Shown: positions 1 to 5,961 of the stretch, piece by piece
Layout: each line of letters opens with the position of its first letter
Numbering within the stretch: position 1 is the stretch's first letter
Assembly (NCBI GenBank): GCA_018064575.1
Contig: JAGHUZ010000294.1
Span: 1-9,645, forward strand
Reading direction: 5' to 3'
Length of the DNA stretch: 9,645 bases
Origin: Candidatus Minthomonas equi
GTDB taxonomy: Bacteria; Bacteroidota; Bacteroidia; Bacteroidales; UBA932
The notes under the pieces: model-generated
The model's input: only the letters and a program-made list of their open reading frames with translations
What the model was told of the DNA's origin: nothing
Databases searched by the model: none
Translations under genes and position numbers: made by a program

Positions 1-243
1 TCCATACGCCGCACAGTCTTTGAATTAATGAATCATCATTTCGAGTGCAATAATGGAAAAGAAAACGGACATGAAAGTAAAAACGATGCCACCGGGACGC
101 AGCAGACTGAAAAGCATCCGTCAGCAGGGCTTTGCCGAAGGCGTCACGCAGCCCTGAGGACGGATGCTTTCAGGATGCAAAGAAATCGTTAGGGTGGCGG
201 AGTCGAAGGTGATTAAGAAGTCTCTGCTTTTTCCAAAAATTAT
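1..243. other. Unassigned leader region upstream of pgk
   Basis: No recognisable gene is present here. The left edge may carry the last codons of an upstream plus-strand gene: the frame starting at base 2 reads PYAAQSLN and stops at TAA 26-28, followed at once by TGA 29-31, but eight codons cannot be identified. The frame starting at base 1 is open from the edge to TAG at 190-192 and contains a 54-codon ORF from ATG 28. A 34-codon ORF runs from ATG 53 to TGA 155-157. Neither small ORF resembles a family I know, and open runs this short are expected by chance. The one clear structural element is the long hairpin at 107-173. Confidence 0.4.
107..173. other. Long imperfect hairpin upstream of pgk
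   Basis: The outer arms AAAGCATCCGTC (111-122) and GACGGATGCTTT (159-170) pair perfectly over 12 bp. Two opposed A/G mismatches follow (123-124 against 157-158). The inner arms CAGGGC (125-130) and GCCCTG (151-156) then pair over 6 bp and close a 20-base loop, which holds a small GCC-GAA-GGC stem. CTG 107-109 and CAG 171-173 can extend the base around one bulged A. The A-rich/T-rich flanks resemble a terminator, but the run of only three T's on the plus strand is short. It may end transcription from an upstream gene, be a structured small RNA, or be a remnant repeat. The function is not established. Confidence 0.6.
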
Positions 244-251
244 TACATTTG
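223..251 (+). promoter_or_regulatory. Candidate pgk promoter (Bacteroidota type)
   Basis: TACATTTG at 244-251 matches the Bacteroidota -7 consensus TAnnTTTG exactly. TCTG at 223-226, 17 bases upstream, is a three-of-four match to the -33 element TTTG. Initiation would fall a few bases after 251, leaving an AT-rich leader of about 30-35 bases before the pgk ATG at 291. The -7 match is good; the -33 element is weak. Confidence 0.5.
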
Positions 252-290
252 CGACTTCAAAGCACATACTTTTTAAATCAATAATACATT

Positions 291-1541
291 ATGCAGAACA
301 TTAGCAATTATGACTTCGCCGGCAAGAAGGCCATAGTCAGAGTCGATTTCAACGTTCCCTTGGACGGGGATTTCAAAATCACCGATGACACCCGTATCCG
401 CGCTGCCATCCCCACATTGAAAAAAGTTCTTGAAAAAGGTGGTTCTCTCATCATAATGTCCCATCTGGGCCGTCCGAAAGGACCTGCTGACAAATTTTCT
501 CTGAAACATATCATCTATCGCGTGGAGGAACTTCTCGGTGCGAAGCTTCAGTTTTGTGAAGACTGTATGAAGGCTGACGCCCAGGCCGCGGCCCTCAAAC
601 CCGGAGAAGTGCTTCTTCTTGAAAACCTCCGTTTCTATGCGGAAGAAGAGGGAAAACCCAGAGGACTGGCAGAAGACGCTACTGATGAAATGAAGAAGGC
701 CGCCAAGGCAGAAGTGAAGGAAAAACAGAAAGATTTCGTAAAGAAACTTGCCTCCTATGCTGACTGCTACATAAATGACGCTTTCGGAACAGCTCACCGC
801 GCTCACGCCTCTACGGCTCTCATAGCCAAATATTTCCCGAATGACAAGATGTTCGGTTACGTGATGGAAGGTGAAATCAAGGCCATCGATACCGTCCTCG
901 GCAGTCCCGAACGTCCTCTCACCGCTATTCTCGGCGGCTCGAAAGTGTCCTCGAAAATCGGTATCATAGAGCACCTTCTCGGTCTCGTTGACAATATGAT
1001 AATCGGTGGCGGTATGGTTTATACCTTCGCCAAGGCCAAGGGAGGAAAGATAGGTAATTCTCTCTGTGAGGACGATCAGATTCAGCTGGCTCTCGATATT
1101 ATGAAGAAGGCTGAAGAAAAGTGCGTGAAACTTTATTTCTCCGACGAAGTGGTGGCTGCCGATGCATTTGACAACAATGCCAACACTATGCTGTGTCGTG
1201 CCACGGAAATTCCCGATGGATGGGAAGGTGTGGATGCCGCTCCCGCATCTGTCGAAATATTCAAAGATGTTCTTATGAAATCGAAGACCATTCTTTGGAA
1301 CGGTCCTGTAGGCGTATTCGAAATGCCAAATTTCGCCAAGGGTACTAATGCCATCGCCGGCATTCTGAAGGAAGCTACGGAAAAAGGTGCATTCACTCTG
1401 GTCGGTGGAGGTGACTCCGTGGCCGCTGTTACCCAGATGGGCTATGCAGACAAGGTCAGCTACGTTTCCACAGGCGGCGGCGCTATGCTCGAATATCTTG
1501 AAGGAATCGAACTTCCCGGCATCAAGGCCATTCGCGAATAA
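291..1541 (+). CDS. pgk: Phosphoglycerate kinase
   Basis: This cytoplasmic glycolytic enzyme transfers a phosphate between 1,3-bisphosphoglycerate and ADP, giving 3-phosphoglycerate and ATP. The 416-residue product has the normal two-domain length. Signature motifs are in order: VRVDFNVP (16-23), substrate-binding TRIRAAIPT (34-42), SHLGRP (57-62), DAFGTAHR (163-170), [10 protein letters not shown] (215-224), WNGPVGVFE (336-344), the nucleotide-loop GGGDS (372-376) and STGGGA (393-398). A charged Lys/Glu-rich stretch at about 117-152 lies in the N-terminal domain. The start ATG at 291 gives the canonical N-terminus and follows a plausible promoter. The gene uses no TTA, CTA or TCA codon, which fits high expression. 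An acyltransferase gene follows 19 bases downstream, probably in the same transcript. No key residue appears to be missing. Confidence 0.98.
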   Translation: MQNISNYDFAGKKAIVRVDFNVPLDGDFKITDDTRIRAAIPTLKKVLEKGGSLIIMSHLGRPKGPADKFSLKHIIYRVEELLGAKLQFCEDCMKADAQAAALKPGEVLLLENLRFYAEEEGKPRGLAEDATDEMKKAAKAEVKEKQKDFVKKLASYADCYINDAFGTAHRAHASTALIAKYFPNDKMFGYVMEGEIKAIDTVLGSPERPLTAILGGSKVSSKIGIIEHLLGLVDNMIIGGGMVYTFAKAKGGKIGNSLCEDDQIQLALDIMKKAEEKCVKLYFSDEVVAADAFDNNANTMLCRATEIPDGWEGVDAAPASVEIFKDVLMKSKTILWNGPVGVFEMPNFAKGTNAIAGILKEATEKGAFTLVGGGDSVAAVTQMGYADKVSYVSTGGGAMLEYLEGIELPGIKAIRE

Positions 1542-1560
1542 CTGATTCCTCATTACCGCT

Positions 1561-2883
1561 ATGAGGTTGAAGATTCAGGATAAGGATTTCGTTTATTCTC
1601 TGTTGAAGAAGTATAGTGATTTTCTTCTTCACAGGGCGTATAAGAGAATAGAGTATTCCGGAATCGAAAAGATAACTCAGAACAGTGCGGTCATCTATGC
1701 TCCAAACCACACGAACGCCCTTATGGACGCTCTTGTGGTTTTGGCGATAGATGAGAAACCGAAAGTGTTCGTAGCCCGGGCGGACATTTTCAAGAATCCC
1801 AAAGTCGCACGTTTCCTGTACTTTCTGCGCATTATGCCCATTATGCGCAGCCGTGATGGTATGGAAGAGGTGCGTAAGAATGACGCGACCATACACAAGG
1901 CGGCGGACGTTCTCAAGGACGGTGTCCCATTCTGCATACTTCCCGAAGGCACTCACAGAACCAAGCACTCTCTTCTTCCGCTTGGAAAGGGAATTTTCAG
2001 AATAGCATTGGAAGCGCAGGAACTTCTCAAGGATGAGATGCCTCTCTACATAGTGCCGCTCGGACTGGAATATGGCAGTTATTTCAGATTCAGAAGCACT
2101 GTATTGATGAGGGTGGGCGACCCCATCAATGTAAAGGATGTCATAAATAATCATCCCGACCTGACCAAGCCCGAACTGATGAACTTGATGAAGGCCGACT
2201 TGTCCGACAAGATGAAAGACATCATCCTTTACATTCCTGATGACCAGTGGTATGAGAGTATGCTCGAACTAACCAGGATAGAGACCAGAAAATATATGCT
2301 CAGGATGCCTTTCAGGAGCGGTTCGGTTCTGGTACGCCGGGAAATGGCGTCCAAACGGATAGTTTCCGACGTAATGAAGTTAAGGGAAGAACATAGGGAA
2401 GAAGCTGAATCGTTGCTCGAAAAAGCCGGGGAACTGAAACTGCGCAGGGAAGAATCAGGTATCAGTGTTATGTCTATGATGTCCAGAGTGCCTGTACTGA
2501 CCGCGATGTGGAGGGGGGTGGCCTTGCTCTTGACAGGCGTTTATACCATTCCTATGGGAATATTGGTACTGCCGGTGGTCGGTCTGTCGTCATTCCTTCA
2601 TAAAAAAATGCCTGATTATGCATTCATAAATTCCATACGTTTCGTTACACAGCTTCTGCTGTGGCCGCTTCTCTTGGTAATATACGGTATAGCTTCATTC
2701 TTTTTTCTGGACTGGGAATGGGCCTTGGCTTTCTGCATACTTCTTATCCCTGCCTATCATTGGTGTCACGATGCGCTCCGGTCATTCCGCCTGCTGGTTT
2801 CTGACATAAAATTAACATCCGACAGAAAACTCCGCCGGATGTTGAAAGACTGCAGGAAAATGTACAATGACCTGATAGGATAA
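1561..2883 (+). CDS. PlsC-family 1-acylglycerol-3-phosphate acyltransferase-like membrane protein
   Basis: Likely transfers an acyl group to a glycerophosphate or lysophospholipid at the inner face of the cytoplasmic membrane. The catalytic domain occupies about residues 25-200. The His/Asp motif NHTNALMD has H50 and D56, five residues between them instead of the usual four of NHxxxxD. I recall this spacing from the fungal Gpt2/Sct1-like branch of the superfamily. Motif II is around VARADIFKNP (71-80), motif III is LPEGTHR (127-133) and motif IV is IVPLG (164-168). A charged, probably helical region (about 262-299) leads to strongly hydrophobic segments (about 311-345 and 361-399) and a basic tail. 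At 440 residues it is far longer than classical PlsC (about 240). It probably shares a transcript with pgk, 19 bases upstream. The acyltransferase fold is secure; the exact substrate (G3P, lysophosphatidate or another lipid) is not. Confidence 0.85.
   Translation: MRLKIQDKDFVYSLLKKYSDFLLHRAYKRIEYSGIEKITQNSAVIYAPNHTNALMDALVVLAIDEKPKVFVARADIFKNPKVARFLYFLRIMPIMRSRDGMEEVRKNDATIHKAADVLKDGVPFCILPEGTHRTKHSLLPLGKGIFRIALEAQELLKDEMPLYIVPLGLEYGSYFRFRSTVLMRVGDPINVKDVINNHPDLTKPELMNLMKADLSDKMKDIILYIPDDQWYESMLELTRIETRKYMLRMPFRSGSVLVRREMASKRIVSDVMKLREEHREEAESLLEKAGELKLRREESGISVMSMMSRVPVLTAMWRGVALLLTGVYTIPMGILVLPVVGLSSFLHKKMPDYAFINSIRFVTQLLLWPLLLVIYGIASFFFLDWEWALAFCILLIPAYHWCHDALRSFRLLVSDIKLTSDRKLRRMLKDCRKMYNDLIG
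2814..2843 (-). terminator. Possible intrinsic terminator for pyrH-frr, inside the acyltransferase gene
   Basis: AACATCCG (2814-2821) and CGGATGTT (2836-2843) form a perfect 8-bp stem with a 14-base loop. Read on the minus strand, the stem begins 41 bases after the frr stop codon and is followed by AATTTTATG, a T-rich tail. This suits termination of the leftward pyrH-frr transcript. It lies wholly inside the 3' end of the converging acyltransferase gene. An 8-bp stem could arise by chance, so the call is tentative. Confidence 0.4.
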
Positions 2884-3447
2884 TCAGACTGTCATTATTT
2901 CCTTTTCCTTATTGGCGAGTATGACGTCTATCTGCTTGGATATGGCGTCAACTTCTTTTTGTACGGCTGCTTCAGCATCTTTTTCGACATCTTCGGGCAT
3001 CCCGTCCTTGATGGCTTTCTTCAGTGTCTCCATAGCATCGCGGCGGGCATTCCTGACGGATACTTTACACGTTTCGCCTGCTGTACGGGCCTTTTTTACA
3101 AGTTCTTTTCTGCGCTCCTCAGTGATGGGGGGGATGTTTATGCGTATAGTCTCTCCGTTATTCTGTGGAGTGAAACCGAGATTGGCATCCATAATGGCTT
3201 TTTCCATAGCCTTGATAAGTGAACGGTCCCAGGGCTGTATGAGCATAGTCTTGGCATCCGGGACAGTAATGCTGGCCGCATTGGGGATGGGCGTATCAGT
3301 ACCATAGTAGCTGATGGTCACTGAATTGAATACGGCAGGATTGGCCTTGCCTGCACGGTAGGTCTTGAGGTCTTCCTCCAGAAACCTGACTGCATCCTTC
3401 ATCTTTTTCGATGCGGAGGCGATGATGTCTTTAGAATTGTCAATCAT
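2884..3447 (-). CDS. frr: Ribosome recycling factor
   Basis: With EF-G this protein splits the post-termination 70S ribosome, releasing mRNA and deacylated tRNA in the cytoplasm. The 187-residue length is typical (about 185). Family features are visible: the N-terminal helix, LKTYRAGKANPA (27-38, the conserved Arg-Gly region of helix 1), YYGTDTPIPNAAS (47-59) in domain II, the QPWDRS stretch (71-76), the INIPPITEERRKELVKKA segment (103-120), and the long final helices ending near 180. It sits 18 bases downstream of pyrH, an arrangement common in bacteria, and is probably translated from the pyrH transcript. Its TGA directly abuts the TAA of the converging acyltransferase gene, with no base between. 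The product call is secure. Confidence 0.97.
   Translation of the reverse strand: MIDNSKDIIASASKKMKDAVRFLEEDLKTYRAGKANPAVFNSVTISYYGTDTPIPNAASITVPDAKTMLIQPWDRSLIKAMEKAIMDANLGFTPQNNGETIRINIPPITEERRKELVKKARTAGETCKVSVRNARRDAMETLKKAIKDGMPEDVEKDAEAAVQKEVDAISKQIDVILANKEKEIMTV
2922..2961 (+). terminator. Weak candidate terminator for pgk-acyltransferase, inside frr
   Basis: TGACGTC (2922-2928) can pair with GGCGTCA (2944-2950) over 7 bp including one G-T(U) pair, with a 15-base loop, followed by ACTTCTTTTTG. On the plus strand it lies about 39 bases past the acyltransferase stop, inside the converging frr gene. The stem is short, so this is only a candidate, noted because it mirrors the stem at 2814-2843. 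Confidence 0.25.
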
Positions 3448-3465
3448 ATATCTGCTGTTGTTTTG

Positions 3466-4176
3466 TTATTTTTCCACTATGGTCCCGACCGATTCGTCAC
3501 CGGACACAAGCCTGCTCAGATTATCCTGACGGTTCATATCGAAGACTATGATTTTCATATTATTGTCCCTGCAGAGAGCGAAAGCTGTACTGTCCATAAT
3601 CTTCAGTCCGTCGGCAAGACATTTGTCGAAGGAAAGTCTGTCATATTTGGTGGCAGCCGGATCTTTTTCGGGGTCGGCAGTGTAGATGCCATCCACCCTT
3701 GTCCCTTTAAGCAGGGCATCGGCCCCTATTTCGCAGGCTCTCAGTGCGGATGCGGAATCCGTGGTGAAGAAAGGATTCCCCGTGCCTCCGGCAATAAGTA
3801 CCACGGCCCCCTCTTCCATTTTCTTCACGGCTTCAGTGCTGTTATAATAACGGGCGACAGGCATCATCGGAGTGGATGTGAACACTTCGGCCTCTACTCC
3901 TGCACTTTTTATGGCCATAGAAAGCCCTATGCTGTTAATGACAGTGGCCAGCATTCCCATCTGGTCACCGCGGACGCGGTCAAATCCCTTTCCGACACCT
4001 GAAAGTCCCCTGAAAATGTTTCCTCCGCCGATGACTATTCCGACCTGTGTGCCGGCCTTGACGACGGCGGCTATCTCAGCGGCATAGGCGGCCATTACTT
4101 TTTCGTCGATGCCCTTCCCGTCGGGTCCGCCGAGGCTTTCTCCACTGAGTTTCAAAAGGATTCGCTTATATTTCAT
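3466..4176 (-). CDS. pyrH: UMP kinase (uridylate kinase)
   Basis: Phosphorylates UMP to UDP with ATP, the step before UTP and CTP formation, in the cytoplasm; the bacterial family is hexameric and of the amino-acid-kinase fold. The 236-residue product shows KLSGES (9-14) for phosphate binding, GGGNIFRG (50-57), DQMGMLATVIN (71-81), AGGTGNPFFTTDS (129-141) at the UMP site, and KGTRVDGIYTADP (157-169) at the nucleotide site. I chose ATG at 4176, giving MKYKRILLKL as in relatives. An in-frame TTG at 4203 would add nine residues, but it lies inside the putative -7 promoter box and is unlikely to be transcribed. frr follows 18 bases downstream. All expected motifs are intact. Confidence 0.97.
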   Translation of the reverse strand: MKYKRILLKLSGESLGGPDGKGIDEKVMAAYAAEIAAVVKAGTQVGIVIGGGNIFRGLSGVGKGFDRVRGDQMGMLATVINSIGLSMAIKSAGVEAEVFTSTPMMPVARYYNSTEAVKKMEEGAVVLIAGGTGNPFFTTDSASALRACEIGADALLKGTRVDGIYTADPEKDPAATKYDRLSFDKCLADGLKIMDSTAFALCRDNNMKIIVFDMNRQDNLSRLVSGDESVGTIVEK

Positions 4177-4200
4177 ATCAAATTTACCATTTATCGAAAA

Positions 4201-4232
4201 CAAAAGTAGTCAAAGATTATGAAAATTTCAAC
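4201..4232 (-). promoter_or_regulatory. Candidate pyrH-frr promoter
   Basis: Read on the minus strand, 4208-4201 is TACTTTTG, an exact match to the -7 consensus TAnnTTTG. 4232-4229 is GTTG (three of four against TTTG), with a 20-base spacer. Initiation would fall near 4197, leaving about 20 bases before the pyrH ATG at 4176. The element overlaps the candidate promoter of the divergent cytochrome gene. Confidence 0.55.
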
Positions 4233-4248
4233 TTAGGGAGTATATTTG
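4218..4248 (+). promoter_or_regulatory. Candidate sdhC-operon promoter
   Basis: TATATTTG at 4241-4248 matches TAnnTTTG exactly, with TATG at 4218-4221 (three of four against TTTG) 19 bases upstream. Initiation would lie near 4255, leaving an AT-rich leader of about 30 bases before ATG 4288. The upstream half overlaps the oppositely oriented pyrH promoter candidate (4201-4232) by 15 bases. Confidence 0.55.
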
Positions 4249-4287
4249 CAAAATAATCCGAATAAAAATCAAATACTGTTTATTTAT

Positions 4288-4953
4288 ATGGGAAGCATAT
4301 ATACATCTTCTATCGGGAAAAAACTCTTTATGAGTATAACCGGTCTGTTTCTGATCGTTTTTCTCTGCCTTCACGCGACTATCAATTTCTGTTATGTGAT
4401 AGATCCCCAGCTTTTCGCCGGCGGATGCGAATTTATGGCACTGCCTGTAGTTACAGTGATGACACCTGTCCTCGCCGCCGGGTTCATCATTCATATCATC
4501 TGGGCTTTCTGGCTCAGCATTACGAACCTCAAGGCTCGTGGAAATCAGAGATATGCAGTATCCAATAAAGCGCAGGCTGACAACTGGGCCGCGCGTAATA
4601 TGCTTGTTCTTGGCATTATCGTCCTGCTCGGAATAGCTCTTCATCTCACCCATTTCTGGGCGAAGATGCAGCTTCAGATGTTTGTCGGCGGAGAGGAAAT
4701 GGACCCCATCCGACTTATGGAGATGACATTCAGCAGCGGATGGACAGTAGCAGCATACATCATTTGGTTCGCGGCAGTCTGGTTTCATCTTACCCACGGC
4801 TTCTGGAGTGCATTCCAGACAGTCGGCTGGAATAATGACATCTGGATTAAGAGGCTCAAATGCCTAGGTTACATCGTGGCCACCATTCTCTTCCTGATGT
4901 TCGTTACGGTAGCGCTTACAGCTTACTGCCGTGTTAACTGCGGATGCTGTTAG
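4288..4953 (+). CDS. sdhC: Succinate dehydrogenase/fumarate reductase cytochrome b558 subunit
   Basis: Membrane anchor that carries heme b and passes electrons between menaquinone and the flavoprotein/iron-sulfur subunits. In anaerobic Bacteroidota the complex usually works as fumarate reductase. The 221 residues contain five hydrophobic segments (about 14-35, 55-78, 104-122, 153-172, 192-213). Histidines in the first four segments are heme-ligand candidates: H29, H69, H119 or H122, and H167 or H170. LKARGNQRYAV (81-91) and HLTHGFWSAFQT (167-178) resemble what I recall of Bacteroides FrdC. I chose ATG 4288; an in-frame TTG at 4246 lies in the -7 box. Two oddities stand out. The last eight residues, CRVNCGCC, hold four cysteines. 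The genes for the A and B subunits, normally next, are absent; a methyltransferase starts four bases after the stop. The name frdC would be equally valid. Confidence 0.93.
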   Translation: MGSIYTSSIGKKLFMSITGLFLIVFLCLHATINFCYVIDPQLFAGGCEFMALPVVTVMTPVLAAGFIIHIIWAFWLSITNLKARGNQRYAVSNKAQADNWAARNMLVLGIIVLLGIALHLTHFWAKMQLQMFVGGEEMDPIRLMEMTFSSGWTVAAYIIWFAAVWFHLTHGFWSAFQTVGWNNDIWIKRLKCLGYIVATILFLMFVTVALTAYCRVNCGCC

Positions 4954-4957
4954 GGAA

Positions 4958-5947
4958 ATGATTCTTGAAGCTCCCTCCAATAACTGGAAAGATTACGAAC
5001 TGATAGACTCCGGAAACTTCGAGAAACTCGAACGTTTCGGGAGTTTTGTTTTGGCACGTCCGGAACCGAAGGCTCTCTGGGATAGAAAACTTTCTGAAGG
5101 AGAATGGAGAAAGATGGCTCATACCCGCTTTACTCCCGGTGCCGGATTCGGAAAAGCCGGCAAGGAGGACAGCGGAACCTGGAATATTCTGAAACCGATG
5201 CCCGAGAATTGGAACATTTCGTATCAGGGAGGCCCCGTATCCCCTTCGCTGCATTTCAATCTGCGTCTCGGCCTGACCTCTTTCAAGCACGTGGGCGTAT
5301 TCCCCGAGCAGTCTCCGAACTGGGATTTCATTTATTCCCAGATTTCCCGTTTAAGGGGGATGGGCACGCTTGATGGAGAAGATACTCTTGCCGCAGGCGG
5401 CGATGCGTTCGCGTCACTGCCTCCGGTCACCAGAGTCAATCGCAGGCCCAAGGTGCTGAACCTCTTTGCCTATACGGGGGCGGCGTCGGTGGCGGCTTGT
5501 GCTGCCGGTGCGGATGTGACCCATCTCGATTCCGTGAGGCAGGTGGTTACCTGGGCGCACGGAAATATGGAAAAAAGTGGTTTGGACGGCATTCGATGGA
5601 TAGTCGAAGATGCACTGAAATTCGTCCGCAGGGAGGCCAGACGGGGAAATCTGTATGACGGAATAATGCTGGACCCTCCGGCTTATGGTCACGGTCCCGA
5701 CGGAGAAAGATGGAAATTGGACGAATGTCTGAACGACTTGCTGAAGGAGTGTGCGAGAATTCTCTCTCCGATGGACAGTTTTCTCGTGCTCAATCTCTAT
5801 TCCAACGGATATTCTGCGATGCTGGCCGATACATTGACGGGCTGTGCGTTCGGCAGTTCCGGCCGCCGCGTATCCGGTGAACTCCTGCTGAAGGACCGTT
5901 TCGGCAGGATGCTTCCTTTGAGTGTATTTACACGTCTGGTACGATAA
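4958..5947 (+). CDS. Class I SAM-dependent methyltransferase, probably RNA-directed
   Basis: A 329-residue cytoplasmic methyltransferase resembling the RlmI/RlmK-like 'Methyltrans_SAM' group of rRNA cytosine/guanine methylases. The Rossmann domain starts near residue 165 with VLNLFAYTGAASVAA (166-180, SAM-binding motif I), then the acidic end of strand two at D191, an ED pair (217-218), and the catalytic-region motif DPPAYGHGP (239-247). The N-terminal part (1-130) includes a conserved-looking segment around FKHVGVFPEQSPNWDF (109-124). Residues 135-162 form a Gly/Ala-rich linker before the fold. No PUA domain is obvious at the N-terminus, so it differs from E. coli RlmI. I chose ATG 4958, four bases after the sdhC stop; an in-frame GTG at 4931 would overlap sdhC. 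lgt follows 14 bases downstream. The substrate is not identifiable from the sequence. Confidence 0.85.
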   Translation: MILEAPSNNWKDYELIDSGNFEKLERFGSFVLARPEPKALWDRKLSEGEWRKMAHTRFTPGAGFGKAGKEDSGTWNILKPMPENWNISYQGGPVSPSLHFNLRLGLTSFKHVGVFPEQSPNWDFIYSQISRLRGMGTLDGEDTLAAGGDAFASLPPVTRVNRRPKVLNLFAYTGAASVAACAAGADVTHLDSVRQVVTWAHGNMEKSGLDGIRWIVEDALKFVRREARRGNLYDGIMLDPPAYGHGPDGERWKLDECLNDLLKECARILSPMDSFLVLNLYSNGYSAMLADTLTGCAFGSSGRRVSGELLLKDRFGRMLPLSVFTRLVR

Positions 5948-5961
5948 TAATCTGTTTTGAA

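Noticed and set aside
123..157. Resemblance of the hairpin loop to bacterial SRP RNA (GAAGG...GCAGCC)
   Set aside because: The GGAA tetraloop and the asymmetric/symmetric internal loops of the SRP core are not in the right arrangement, and the loop is 20 bases.
190..230. tRNA-like segment (GGTGGCGGAGTCGAAGG resembles the D-arm of Ser/Leu tRNAs)
   Set aside because: No acceptor stem, no anticodon arm and no GTTCGAATC-type T arm follow; the pgk promoter begins instead.
273..1553. 426-codon minus-strand ORF antisense to pgk
   Set aside because: It is in codon register with pgk and open only because pgk avoids TTA, CTA and TCA; the protein has no recognisable family, and pgk is unmistakable.
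4228..4797. 189-codon minus-strand ORF antisense to sdhC
   Set aside because: It overlaps a clear cytochrome b gene and the divergent promoter region, and its translation has no recognisable domain.
4931..4957. GTG 4931 as start of the methyltransferase
   Set aside because: It would overlap the sdhC 3' end by 23 bases; ATG 4958 just after the sdhC stop is the simpler choice.
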